Assembly: GCA_002633005.1 (NCBI GenBank)
Contig: NMRA01000034.1
Coordinates: 204,136 to 268,135 of the forward strand
Length of the DNA stretch: 64,000 nucleotides
Direction of reading: 5' to 3'
DNA from: Phoronis australis
Lineage: Eukaryota; Phoronida; Phoronidae
Shown: positions 11,233-24,600 of the stretch, piece after piece
Numbering within the stretch: position 1 is the first letter of the stretch
Layout of the letters: the number at the start of each line of letters is the position of its first letter
Translations under genes and position numbers: made by a program
The notes under the pieces: generated by a model
Seen by the model: only the letters and a program-made list of their open reading frames with translations
Told to the model about the DNA's origin: nothing
The model's database searches: none

Positions 11233-13739
11233 NTGTAGCGTAGCCCAGAACCAATCGGAAACTTGCTCACAAAAAGTTCTTTCCCCTTAGACCATCGAGA
11301 TCTTTGCTTCCAATTGGCTAACAGGGGCCACTGAAAAAGCAACCCACGTAAATAGGCATGATGGAAAAGCATGTGCATTTAGATGAGCCGTCTTGCAAAT
11401 GAAATTTCTACAGCCTGAAATCATCTAGGCACAGAAAACATTTCAAGTTCCATGCAGTAACGTACGTTTGCTTAAATTTGAAGGCCACCTGCGTCGACGA
11501 CTGAATACTATTTCACATCAACTTAATTTTGCATAGAAGAAGTTATTTTGGCCTCCTAAACGGCAACTGAAAAAGTCTAGTTCAAAGGTGTATATAGGCG
11601 AGGCAACAACGACCTTTTCACCTAAACCCAGTAAGTGAAGCCTAAACTAAGCAACAAAAAATGACGGAAACATGCGGTTGCCGGTGTCGTTTATCAATAT
11701 CACTATCGCGTAAATAAATGCGTTACAGCAGACTGGATTGACTAACGTACCTTGGACATCAACGTAATTTAAAAATATTCATGTAGACCTATACTGTTTC
11801 ATCCCTGACGACTGACGTACTGTAGCCTTGAGGTGCACGAAAAACGCGACCCTTGGTGCGATTACTATTCTTAACAACCAGCTTACACAAATGCGAGCGC
11901 CGCGTATTGAAAAGTACACAAAAGGTCCTTAAACTAACTGTTCGCCTTATCTAGAGGGGACGCCAAAGAAACTGGTATGGTTGGTAACGTATGATAACAG
12001 ATTTGATTTGCCTTTAGTTGAGCACAGGTCGGCGGAGTGTTTCAGTATTAAAGCCGCCACCTGTTTTAGTAACTTCCTCCAGCTTTTTTATTCCAAATTA
12101 GAAAAATGCTTACCTGTCAAAATTAGACTTAGGACCTGAAACGTGTACGTCCTTTATTGACTTTGTTGGCTCTTGCTGGAAAATAATGTGTCGGCCGTAC
12201 CGAATATTTTATTTCAGTCGTCAATTTGTTCAGACGCCTCACGACTGATGAGCTGGTGTTTCTGATTTTTTGAACGACCCGGTTCAATTTTAAACGTTGA
12301 AATATGACATATGGGCTCGAAATCAATGCTATACGCATCGGCCCGCGGTTATTCTCAGTTTCAAAAAGCCAGAGTGAGAGGGTCCATTTCATTTCGACAT
12401 TTCGCGTCTATTTTAATTCTAGCTAAATCTCAACAAAAACTCTACAGATGTCGCTCCATGCGCGTAGACGAAATCGCGAAAACACTTAGTTTCTACTGTT
12501 CAGAGAGCCATTCGTAAACAATCAGCAATGTCACTTTTAAGTTAGACGAAGGTTCGACTAAACTGACAAATAATTTCAGCATTAAGTTTATCCAAGTTTG
12601 GTAAAACCTGGGGTAATCCTGTCGGAGTCTATCTATTTTTGTACATATACCTTTAAAATGCAACATCGCAACATCCCGACTCTTGCAGATATTCTGCTAC
12701 ATTGAAAGATTGCTGAAGTACAAAGATTGGATTTTTAATGAAGAAAGGAGACTGTTCCGAAACTACGAGCGTACCAGTATCAAGCTTGCAAACAAAAAGT
12801 CTAGTCGTGTTTTTAACGAAATTTTCCGAATTTAGTTTATGAATAAAGTCTATATAAAAATCACTTCTTTTTCATCCTTTCGCATTTTTGTAAAAAAAGT
12901 AGTTTCCAGTGTTAATTCCTATTGGCTAATGTGCTCCTGACGTCATTGAGGTTGCACCGTGGGTTAAGCTAGGTAATGATCGAGATAGTTTAAGGAGTGC
13001 ATCTCATTGGGTGAAGGCCTCTCACTACAGAAGTGCACCGTATGTGTATAAGTCATCTACGATCTCAGATCTCAAAAGTTCATAGCACAATTTTACTGCG
13101 GTGTCGTGTTGACTGTTAGTGGAACAACGTCGTTTTGCATGGCCCCGCGTCGCCTTGGTGCAACTGAGCTGCATACTAAATACACAGCCGCTGCCCCGAT
13201 GTGGGTAAAAACTGATCAAATAAAACCTGCCCCAAAATTAGTGACATTAAAAACTACACTCTTCCTTGAGTAAACTAAATTATTTTCCCGGTGTTGGAAA
13301 AATGGCGTTCTATCGAAGTGATTCTGCTTCTAGTAAAATAGAGATGCGTTCTTTTGGTCGGCGCTATCACCTATTGGCCAGTTTCTGTTCCCCGATTCTT
13401 CAATCAACTGTTCTTCTCCTCCACGAAGTTGCGTTCGTATCACAACAAATTATCGGAACTGCTTTTATTTCGTTACAAAAGTTTTCAGTATTTTAATACC
13501 ATCAAACTGAATTTCAATTTTCAATTTTGCTGCTGCAAATCTGTCATCATCTCCCGAGAGATGTCGCAAAATTTTAGGAAATGGCGCGTGCGTGTGTCAA
13601 GGGCATAGCCTACTGTTTTCAAAACGACGGCTGACTTTAACTGTTACAAAAAGGCAGATAATTATGCGACAAAATCACGCTCATTAGATTGTTTTTCACT
13701 TAAACGCCTGCAGCGGGCAAGGTGCTTGTCGGTTAACTC

Positions 13740-14003
13740 CATAGACGGGTTGGAGGGGGAGGGGGGGGGGGCAGGAGGCCGCACCCCCCTTGGCTGCCTC
13801 AAAAATATTACAGCATTGCAAGAGCGTGAGGAAATGATTGAGTTCACTAACTAACCACCCCGGTAATTAACATACGGGTGAAACAAGAGTTAAGGATGCG
13901 TGCAGTTTTAGTTTGCGTGTGAAAGTGTCAGGCCACCGGCGCAATCATTTTCTCGTTTTTTCGTTTCGTTTTTTCTTTAGTCCTTCACCCTTATGATATC
14001 CTA
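13740..14003 (-). mobile_element. Possible MITE remnant ending in a TGGCGGAT-type terminus
   Basis: The right end on the minus strand reads AGTGGCGGATATAGGAT, close to AGTGGCGGATCTAGGAT at 3403-3420 and GGCGGATCTAGGATGT near 43988 on the plus strand. A poly-G/poly-C stretch (GGGGGGGGGG, then CCCCCC) lies at the left. The opposite terminus is not clear, so the boundaries are tentative. Confidence 0.25.
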
Positions 14004-15290
14004 TATCCGCCACTAGACTAACAGATTTTGCATGCACCCCGCCACTTCATAGCTAGACATGATCAAGTTTCACAACGAGCTAGGTGACTAGCAGACTAAC
14101 TACACGGGCTGTGCGAAATATCGGGGTACCATGAAGCCTTGGCGCAAAGCTGTGGGGCTTTTATGGAACTAAAAAAATGTTATTTTTCAAAGTAAAAAAA
14201 GAAAAATGCTGTGCACTATTTAAGAAGACGTGAATGTGAGGAACCTGCATTTATACTTTCAAAATTCATACTAAAATGCTGAAACATGTAGTTCAGGCGT
14301 CTTTAAATTCATCTGCGTTGGTTTTTGAGTACGCAATATTGTATTTTTTGTAATACAGTAGTATCTTACTTTGAATTTGACGGTGAAAAATAAAAGGAAG
14401 AACACATGGCTAGAGATTTCTCGAAGGGACTCTTGGGTATGAAGCAGGAATTTTTACTTATTACTCACTGGCAAGCAAAATATGACGTATGCATTTGTTT
14501 CCGAGTACTAAGAACGGAATTCTAAAGCTAAATCTAATCAATTTTCAGAGTAACAGTCAAGCAGCCTGCAAGTTTTTCTCGAGAATTACTGAGCCGTCAA
14601 GGCGTCACCTTGTGCTCATCTTGGGATAGCAATAATGTTTCCAAATAGTCAAAGCCGTCTATTGTTACAGTTGCTCAACATGAAAATAATAAATAGGTAC
14701 ATAGTAGGTTATTGAATAACGTTACGGGAACAGAAGTCAAGTCGAATTTCCAAATCAATTCTTCAAGTTGACTGCAAATTATGTCGCGACTTTCAAAGTG
14801 CACTTGTGGACATTTCCGAAGTCCTTCAAAGGCTTTGCGAAAACAATTGTTGCCCTGCGAATACGCCGGCGCTCGACTCATTGTCGTGTTTTTTTTTTCA
14901 TCACTTTGGCAACCGTGACAGCAAATCCTCTCACAGCCAGCGATCGAGGAGAATCTTTATTAACGCTTCATTGAAAACGGCGCCGGTTACCATGGAGCTT
15001 ATTCTAGATTGCACGCTACATCAAGATACTTTCTGAGTGACTGGTTAATTTATGTCCATTGAAGGTACTTCGTATATACTGAGCCCAACCCAATCCCCAT
15101 GGTGAGTTGCCCATGTCCATGGGCGGTGCCGCATTCAGTTAAAATAAGTGAAGGGGCGCTATGGGCCCCCAGCTCCCTAATTGGTGCACCGCCCACTTGG
15201 TGAATGCGACTAGAAAGTCAGGTGATAAGATCGAGTCTAACTGTCAGACAGGCCACCAATTGTACAGGCCTAATTCATGCACTTGAACTT

Positions 15291-15485
15291 GTTTGGCTTA
15301 AGCCACTGGATTGAGGTTTCTTTGATTTTGTTTAGGCCTCATACTTCGATCACTGCCCCGTTTTAAGTTACTACTATTTAAGTCAAAGGTGGTCGCCATA
15401 CTACGTCACAGTAAACTGGAAGGGGGTTTCCCACTGAGATTTCTTATGACGCCGGTTTCATTACTTCCGAACCAATGAGATTCGT
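15291..15485. repeat. Dispersed repeat, copy A
   Basis: Diverged direct copy of 17148-17352. Shared blocks include TAAGCCACT..GAT..GGTT, TTCGATCACTGC, AGTCAAAGGTG and AACCAATGAGA. No open frame or RNA signature. Confidence 0.6.
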
Positions 15486-17147
15486 TGGTTCCCTGCGTGC
15501 CGCTAGACTGGTAGCCAGCACGCAGGTATCACTTTTTCTCGTGAATTATTTTACACCGGCGTTTCTGATTGGCTGGTCGAATCCTCAACAGGGCGCGCTT
15601 TACGCCAACAAAGTGTCACGACTGTCTGTCATTGTACAGACAATACGCCTTGCTTAAATTTCATGTTCAAGAAATGGGAATCCCAGAAAATTGTGGTTGC
15701 GCCTTTTCGGAGTGCACCTTTCTACTGTCGCTGACTTTTGTTTACGATGCTGTCCTGCATTCATACAGTATATGAATAACACACCAGTTAAATGTGCCAG
15801 ACAGTATACTAATGTCACTAAGCACTGCCTAGGTTACATCAACCAACGCGTGCTCGCGTGCTGGCGCGGCTACCGCCCCACCTAGCGGCACCCAGGGAAC
15901 CAGCGAGATGTGAAGCCATGTTAATGAACGTAAGAGGGCGCTTTACGGAAGGCAGCGATCGTTCAGTAGGGCTACCTGGGAGTATTGTCCTAGGTTATAT
16001 AAGACTACAACAACCTGACCTAATGTGGTAAAGTAAGTATTACGAATCGGTGATCAACGGGAACGGATTTGAGTCCTGTAGTGAGTAGACGGGAAAACAT
16101 TGTAAAGAAGTAAAGTCCAAGCCAAGACTGGATCCCAAACCCCGGCCGTGGACATTGAACCCCAGCTGCTGTGCGTGAACTTGAAATCCTGCTTAATCTC
16201 AAGATCGCGTATGCGTGAACTTGGAATTGAATATTCTGGCAAAAAGGTGAAATTATTGTTCGATGAACAGGAATTTTCGTAATTATCACAGGCGCTCGGA
16301 TTTCCATATTATTGAGTGACGTCATTTGCGATCGAGGAACAGATAAACCCAAGCGCCTGTGGTAATCATTAGCCTCGCGATCAACCATTTTCTCCTTTAC
16401 CGTAACTTGTGTCGCTGAACCACCGGAGGAATATGTGAATGGTTAAGTCGATTATTGTTTGGTGCAACTGATCGCCCGTAGTTGAAAAGGTTGGTTAAAA
16501 TTGACATTATTTTATTCAAGTTTAACTTGATTTAGTGCTGTGCAAGTTTTTGTGATCACGAACGTGATTATTTGAGTGAACTTGTCAATTGTTACCTCGC
16601 GTATTCATCGCAACACTCACTTCCGCTTAATCTTGATCCGAAGTTCACGTAGGCCTACAGCAGGGCAACATGCATTTGTTTTGTTCTCGATCTAATTCTG
16701 TGATTCAGTATTTATTGAAAATGGGTGACAAGCCAATTCGTGTCGTCATTGAGTTTGGAAACGATTAATTATAGTCTATAATGTTCAGTGACTGATGCAT
16801 AGGCGCACCCAGTGAGCAAAAACATGGGGGGGGGCTTGAAAATTTTTCGGTATGCGGACCTTTTACTGAAAAAAATCAATGAGTACTAAAAAAAACCGGG
16901 GTCACTAGGTTCATGCCTACGAATTGTGCATCCGTGCTGAATTCCTGTGGACTCTGTGCACTTTTGTCTCTTCTGCTCTGACTTTTTGTTTCATTGAGAC
17001 GGACTGTTTTGCCCATTTCGCCCCCTGGCCTGGGTGCGCCCATGTGATGCTAGTGGTGGTTGATGAGGCGTTATGATCCAACACTCTGGCCACCCTCTTT
17101 TTTGCATGGCTCTGTGGAAACATATAAGACTCACAGAATTACGTGCT

Positions 17148-17352
17148 TGTGTCGGCGTAAGCCACTAGATCGGGGTTCTCTATTGTTTGTTTCGATCACT
17201 GCTGTTTAAATAAATTGCAAATATTGGAGTCAAAGGTGATTGCCTATCATACCACATAACAGTAAATTGAAAGGGGCTTCCCAGATTTCAACCAGTGAGA
17301 ATGACTGAATGTTTTGACGACGTTGGCTTCATCACTTAAACCAATGAGAAGC
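17148..17352. repeat. Dispersed repeat, copy B
   Basis: Direct copy of 15291-15485, with the blocks TAAGCCACTAGATCGGGGTT, TTCGATCACTGC, GAGTCAAAGGTG and AAACCAATGAGA in the same order. Confidence 0.6.
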
Positions 17353-17687
17353 CATGATATGTTAAACAACATATCCCACAGTGCTTCATAGCACTGTTAA
17401 AGAACTGTAACAGCCTGTGCGTTCAATAATGCGGTAATGCTAGAAAAGCAAGATCCCATGAGATATTGTATATTTTCGATGAGACCTCATAATTTCGGCT
17501 AGATTTTCTGGCCATGAAGTAAATAAAAAGTTTATTTAAAGTCGGGTGTGGGTACGTAGTAACACAGGAACAGTAGCATGAAGCTAGTAATCGACTATTC
17601 CTTATTACAGAGCTAAATTATGAGGCTAAAGGTATACAACACATGAGCTATGAACAAGACTGCAGATAAGACTGTTATGAGAAAGAC

Positions 17688-17939
17688 ACACACACACACA
17701 CACACACACGCAGACACACGCAGACAGACGACACACAGACGACACACAGACGACACACAGACGACACACACACGCACACACACGCAGACGACGCACAGAC
17801 AGACACACAGACAGACACACANNNNNNNNNNNNNNNNNNNNNNNNNNNNNNNNNNNNNNNNNNNNNNNNNNNNNNNNNNNNNNNNNNNNNNNNNNNNNNN
17901 NNNNNNNNNNNNNNNNNNNNNNNNNNNNNNNNNNNNNCA

Positions 17940-17992
<53 letters not shown>

Positions 17993-17994
17993 TG
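17688..17994. repeat. CA-rich microsatellite with a 116-bp assembly gap
   Basis: (CA)n with interspersed CAGACGACACA-type units on the left and a pure (CA) run on the right, separated by Ns at 17822-17937. The true length is unknown. Open frames through it are artefacts of the dinucleotide repeat. Confidence 0.95.
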
Positions 17995-18133
17995 CTTATT
18001 GTGGTATGTAACACAACCCAACTACAGTTGCCACAAAATGATGATCTGTGTAACACACAATGGAAAGATAATGTAATTACAACTACATCCCATTCATTAC
18101 ACTGGGATACACAAGACTGCACAGAGATACTAC

Positions 18134-18641
18134 TTAAACATTAATTGCAATTGCTAAGGTAAATATACAACAGTCGCGATAAGTGCAGTCACAAGGATAT
18201 GCACCAAAATAAATCATAAGATTGTTTTTGTGGTCACCAACAGTCCTGCACATCTTCAGGCCTCTTGGCAAGTCATTCCATGATTTAAGTCCTTGATTCG
18301 TCAGTGAGTTACAACCATGCAATTTAGTGTTATACTCATGAGAAATTTCAAAAGTTAAAGTGTTCCTCAAACCATATTATCATTCTTATTTTGCCAAGGC
18401 GGCATGGACCAATGTTGTTTACAGTTCTAAAAACTTCAAGACACAATTTTTGTTTCAGTGAAGCGATGAGAGAGATACTCTTTGCTTTTTCTAGTAAACT
18501 TAAATAAGATGTCAAGTCGAGAAAAAGACGTAAACGATATAGGACACAAACATGTCTGGATACCCTTTTCCTTAATGTAATTGACATGCTTGGAGAAGGT
18601 AAGCGACTCATTAGCCTAAAAGCTTGACCTTGCTTTCCCAA
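18134..18641 (-). mobile_element. LINE 3'-end debris
   Basis: The minus-strand frame at 18134-18370 contains CNSLTNQGLKSWNDLPRGLK, resembling the ...WN.LP..LR... block near the C-terminus of many non-LTR retrotransposon ORF2 proteins. The adjacent frame at 18348-18641 is less clear. Frames are broken, so this is a decayed fragment. Confidence 0.4.
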
Positions 18642-20559
18642 TGAATTTCAAAGTTGCTAACAGTGAGTTTTTTTCTTCCCCATTGAGCCCTTTCCTTCAG
18701 AAAATAATTGCTTGAAATTTTCCAGGATTTGCCGACATATTATTGTCATCAAACCATACTGGTACATTTAATATGAAGCAGTAAAGGGTTCTTATATGAT
18801 TACCTTCCTGCCCTTATGCACCGTGTAGAATTGCACATTCAGCCCATACTTTCAGTATGCATACATTATATCTGTTCACATACTGAATTACATCCCATCA
18901 GGGACCACAAGGAGTTTGGGAATGCTCTCCATGATCCTAGTAATACTAAGGGCTTCCACTCCAAAGATTCTGTTGAGGCTAGTAAGTAAGAGTTCTGGTG
19001 TAGGTCCATTATTAGGGTTGTCGAGACAAATATGTACTTAGTCCGTGTTCTTTTCAAAGTTGAATGAATGCCATTGCTGAGCGAAAGTTAATTTTTATGT
19101 ATATTATATTTAGAAACCTAATTGTTCTTCACAAAATCAATGACAACTTCAATATGCATATTTAAAGGGATAGTAAATCCTTTTTTGATGATTTCAACTA
19201 ATCCTTGTTCTGTCACCTGCTAATGCATCATTAGCGCCAATCTTGAAATCATTAAATAAAAACAGGAATCGACTAAAAGCCGTACTCCCTGTCACAGATT
19301 GGATTTTACGGTTTTTGGTGAGTGGTCTTCCCCCACAGTTGTCCTGTAGTTCATAAAAGCATGGGTCATGCTTGCCCATTGAGCAGACTTCAAAAGTAGT
19401 TTTCAAACTTCTGTTCAAATTTTTATGGGTTGTCGAGAGTTATAGAACATTTTGTTTTATAGAATTGGATGGAAAAGTCATTTTAATATCTGTTGATGGG
19501 CCCGCAAAACTGGGTTTGGTATCCTTTTAAAAATGAAATCAGCAACTATAACTTTCAAAGTTCAAATCTTATTCTTCGACAAATGACCCATTCTGTGCAC
19601 AAATTGAATAACCAAATCTGCACGTTCAATTAGCGCAAAACGGTAATCGTTAAAAAACCCTTATGTGCTTTATTATTTCACAGTTATTGGATTTTTGGGG
19701 TTCAAAGCATAAAAATATATATGAAGATGGTATCTACATGTATTGAAGTTGCATTACACTATGTTTTTTTTTTCTAATTTGTTCTCAAAATCCTGCTTTT
19801 ATTATACATTCATGTATAATTTCCGGTAACGGATGTCGTGTGTTTTTGTAATAATTTTTTGTAAGCATGAGTAGTGGAACAAAAAGTTATCTGGGCACAA
19901 CATCTGTAACTCAAAGACATGATATCTGCTTGAAAGCATACTAATTAGTAAAATTAATGATGACGAATGTCAAGACCTGTTACTTTTTCAGTGACAGAAG
20001 TTTTATTTTAAGGGAGAGTAGTTCTTTAATAATTCAGAAATGTTATTTTCAGTAATTTAGTTAAATATAAACACAGAATTAGAGTCTTGAAACTCTCCTC
20101 TTTAGACAATGGCTATCTCGTTACTTCTCTCATTTGTGCCTTTAGTCACGTGGCGCCATCTATAGGACATGGTAAAACTTCACCAATTTAGTGCTTTATC
20201 ATTTTCAAGTTCTGTGCCATGGCTATTACCAGACAGAAGTTTTGTGAAACTGTTGGTATTCACAATTTGTTAGAAGCTTATGTATAAAGTGAAAAGGGCG
20301 ATTTTGGCAATTGTTCTGTATGGTATTGATGAGATTATGCCGTATATTCAAGTGATACTCTCAGAGTTAAGGAATTGATATTGGCAAGGACTGTTATTTT
20401 CAGGAATGCTAAGTCACGTGTAACACAGTCGGTCATAAACCATTCATTAATTGTGTCAGTGTCATTGTAACGATCATCCTTTCTGTCTGTTCGTCTCTTG
20501 ATTTTAGCTTCAAATTTTGTTTCTCTTTCCACAGGACCAGTGGAGTCGAAGCATCAGCC

Positions 20560-20593
20560 ATGACTAACGCCTCCACCGAGGATGCTTCTAATG
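20560..20593 (+). CDS. SLC11A2-like: NRAMP exon 1 (coding start)
   Basis: ATG at 20560 opens [11 protein letters not shown] and is followed by donor GTAGTC after one base of the next codon (phase 1). The exon probably starts at 20535 after TTTCCACAG, so the ATG is preceded by 25 nt of 5' UTR and at least one further non-coding exon is likely upstream. Confidence 0.75.
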
Positions 20594-21617
20594 GTAGTCA
20601 CCTTTGGCTCAGCTATTCACTATAAATGTGTATTATGTAACGTCTAATGAAATGTGGGTTTTGATAGCAAACAGTCAGTAATAGAAGGTGGGATTAAATT
20701 GAAAACACATCCTTGAAATTGATCAATTCTGTTTCTTCATATGAGATCTCATAGTAACTGACAGAGGTTATCCAACATTTGAAACTGTTATTCAGATTAT
20801 TGACCAAGAAAGCTTTTGTGAATTTATTTTTCAACATAGTTTTGTCCCAACTATTTAAAGCAACATTTAACCCTGGCTGTCTTGTAAAGAAACAAATAAT
20901 TTGAATTCAGCTGCTTACTGCAGGAAATTGTCAAATTATTCCTTAGTCAAAGTAGATGTGGTTTTTAGGTTTGGAAAGAACTGGTTAGTTTTTTTATTTC
21001 TTCAGACTAATTTCATGTAGTTTTATGTCACATGACCTGAAATTTTAAGAGATTGGTCTGAAGAAATAACTATCATTTTTTTCCTAGTGTAGAGATCACT
21101 TCTAAACTGAGTAAGAAACATGCCCTGACCAATTTTATAACGCTTAGTGGCTTGAATTTTAACTTGATTTTTGACAGAAAACATTTGTTTATGTTTCTTT
21201 AATAACTTGTTGAGCCTGGATACTAGGCTTGTTTGTAAATGTGTAAATCATGTGGGTGACTTTAAACCTGGGGTAGAAAGCAAAATGTACAGAAATCTGT
21301 TTCCAAGTTTTTACAGAAACAATTGCTAAACTACCAAATTTCCTTTTTTCTGCATTGGTTATGTTATTTGGCTCGACACTTACCATAACGTGAACTTGCC
21401 AAATTCGACTTGGAAAAATGCTGAGATTGCAAATGGCAACTCTCGTCGCTAAAACAAGGAAATTGCTGGCTCTTGCAAATGATGCATAGTTGTTGACACC
21501 AGTCAAAAATACTGAAACAAGATATTTGTGCAAGACTCATAGATGTCACCATCTGATTTTTTATGAAGTTTTCTGTTACTTGCTGTAGAATTTTGAGTGC
21601 ATGCTCAGATGTGTGTG

Positions 21618-21648
<31 letters not shown>

Positions 21649-24600
21649 ATGCGTGTGTGGCGATTTTTTGGCGACTTGGGATTTGTACCAGGTCGCATGA
21701 GGTCTCATTGATGACCTGCTGCCCAATCGAGACCTGTAAAATGTTCGGAATTTTGCAAGTTGTTTTTGGTACTTGTTCAGTACAAATCATGCATCATTTG
21801 CACTGAAATTTTTACTGAAAAATTGACATAATAAATTTCATATCTATGTCATCGTGTGTGCTTAATTAAAGAGTGTTTTCTGTAATATTGTATGTTTGCA
21901 ATCATACCCCCATCGTCTCTTAATGGCATGAGTTGTGACTCAGGTAAGATGAAAATCAAGTACTAATAACTTTCATCACTTACATGTGTGTGGCTCACCT
22001 GTAAGTGTTGTCCTTAAAGGGCCATTTTCGGCTAGAAAAGTAATTTTCCATTCCAGAAACTTGCAGTAACACAGATTCGAACTTACTTTCTTCCTAGTAG
22101 CTGCCAAGCACTGTACCGCTGAGCCAAATCCCTTGTGTTTAATAGGAGAGTGTGTTAAGAGTATTTAGATGGTAAAGACTTGTTTCTGGCAGACAATGGC
22201 AAGAATTGTCTATTTGTAATGAAATCTCAAAAAACAACAGCTTTTGTTGTGTTATAGCTCGGGTCAAGACTAATAAGTCCAAGAAGCCTATCCCATCCAT
22301 CAATAATTCCCAAATGCATTTTTCTGCCGTAAAACCGATAATGTCCTTTTAACTAAGTTCTGGTGTTTTAGTCCATCATTTTGACAAGTTCTTTTAAATA
22401 TTTGACTTAATGACCCATGGTCAAGTGTTGGCTCTCAGAGTGTTCTTTCAGAAAAAAATGGGTTGGGTTTCAGCAACTGGTATGCTGTCCAACCAAACGC
22501 TTTGTTTAGCATTGGACATGAAAAGTGGTGTTGGAGAAGGGAGTGGTTGCTCTCATTTAGTAATACTTATGATTTGCCATTCAAAAGCATTTAGTTTCAC
22601 TTCAAGGGTTCAATATAGTGTATTAAGTGATTTATATTGTCTCTCTTCAGGGGGCCATGCACCTGGTGAAGAGTCCATTGAACCAGAAAATCAAAGCAAT
22701 ATCCAATCCCCTGCGAATAATTCTTCAGTGGCCTCAACATATTTTGGTCAAAAAGTCTCTATTCCTGATGCAGACAATGTAAGTCAACATTACCATCTTC
22801 TGATGTCTTACTCGCAACTTTTACTATCTGCTGTTGATCAACATTGCTTTACTGTTCACAGCTGTTCAGAACTGTTCATGAAATTCTCTCCTTATATATT
22901 ACATATAAACGCCATATGTTGGCTCAAGCAGTAAGCTTACTTTCCTGGCTAGGCACCTTTTGCCCAGAACATATAGAAAGTAACATTTTCTGTCACTATG
23001 GTTTGGTTGAGCAGTCTGACTCAACAGCCCTTCTGGACCTTTTTTACAGTTAAAATGGCTAAGCCCATTATTACGTTAGAACACATCAAGATGTGTCACA
23101 TATTTCACTTTTACGTCCTTCTAAAACCATACGTTGACATGTGGTTGAAGAAGCTCTTCAAAATAATGTAATAAGAACTTATTTTAATCTAATTACTCCA
23201 CCTGTGTTCACAAAGGAGAGAAGAGTCATTTTCATGCAACATCCCTTCAAAGCTGGATGTCGAATATGGGACTATCAATGTGTATTTCTTCCAGGAAAGA
23301 TAGCCAAATCGCATGAACTTATGTATTCCACAAAACTTAATTGCTTATTGGAAACCATGACCAGTTACAATATTTACAAACTGTAGATATGTTGAAATTG
23401 TCCACAGTTCACCTGTAGCACTGTTCACCATTTGGCTGTGGTGACATTTAAACTGAAGGGTGGACTGAATTTACAATAATTATTACCCATCTGAACAGCT
23501 GTGTGTTGTTCCAATATCTCAGAGTAATAGACTGACGGTCTCTTTGTTTTCAACCAGATGTTCCGCTGAAACCAAAGTGGTACTGTAGAGTAACTTGTTT
23601 TAAACACCTTCTGCCCAAAAACATTTCTGTAACAGGCTTGTCTGGTTTTTGTTTGAATTCCGATGTGGCACAATGACATGTGTTGCCTTTCCTAAGGTCA
23701 TTCTTAGGAAATTGTTTTTTTAATTTTTGCAAATTGAATCGTACAACGTCACCAGTCTCCACTTATCAAAGCTATGTTGCAATGTACTGTATCTTGCGTA
23801 ATTGGGATCCATGACATATTTTGTGTGAGTAAGCCAACTTCTGAGTTACCTGAAAGGTAATAAGTTCACTAATTGGAGCATCTGCATCACAGAACTTTAC
23901 GTGCGTTATATTGTATCTGCCTGTAGTTGATCACAGCTATTGTCATTGCTAGCGAGTTTCTTTGTCTCTGTTTCAGTACAAGTTCAGTTTTAGGAAGCTT
24001 TGGGCCTTCACTGGACCAGGTTTTCTCATGAGCATTGCTTACTTGGACCCTGGAAATATTGAATCTGATTTACAGTCGGGATCTGTTGCTCAATTTAAGG
24101 TAACTTATAGGACATTGCATTTATAGACTACGGCAGGATGAATTCCACGTACAGATTACTAAAAATGCCATGAAGAAAGTTTTATGGTTCAGTTTGTCCT
24201 AAAGAATGTTTAAGATTCTTTGGGTTGGAGAGAAGGTTAATATGTAGGAGCTTAGAAAGATTTCCAAAGTTGGCCAACTTCGTAATACCATCTCAGAAAT
24301 GGGTGATCGTGCTCATACGAAACTTTCAGATGCTATACTATATGCACTGCTGTCCTTAATTGTGCAAGGAATTGTTTTTATAATGAGTGTATGAGGGGCT
24401 AACAAAAAGTAGGACTTTTATGATTTTTATGGGAAAACTCAAAATTTGCATAAAACAAAATTGCTCATGGATTAATTCTTATTTGCACAACCAAGCAAAA
24501 CGTTGTACCTTCACACAGTTTCGGCGACTCACAGCAGCCATCTTCGGAAGCTGTAGCTATTGGATACTAGGTGGTGTGGTGTGTTCCAAATTTTAGATAA

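Larger units (their letters stand above)
10123..20534. other. Intergenic region with repeats
   Basis: No gene is recognised. Apart from the LINE piece (10770-11232), it holds two diverged copies of a 200-bp repeat (15291 and 17148), a gapped CA microsatellite (17688-17994) and LINE debris near 18150. It also has a G-rich patch near 13753-13770. Upstream exons of the coiled-coil gene, or a non-coding first exon of the transporter gene, could be hidden here. Confidence 0.4.

Noticed and set aside
12068-12100. Possible extra coiled-coil exon (KLEEVTKT on the minus strand)
   Set aside because: Very short, with a weak donor (GTGGCG), and cannot be distinguished from chance.
14710-14790. Possible minus-strand exon QLEELIWKFDL
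   Set aside because: Acceptor present, but length and phase do not fit the phase-0 pattern of the coiled-coil gene.
17613-18144. Long open frames of Cys-Val or Thr-His repeats
   Set aside because: Produced by the CA/GT dinucleotide repeat and Ns, not genes.
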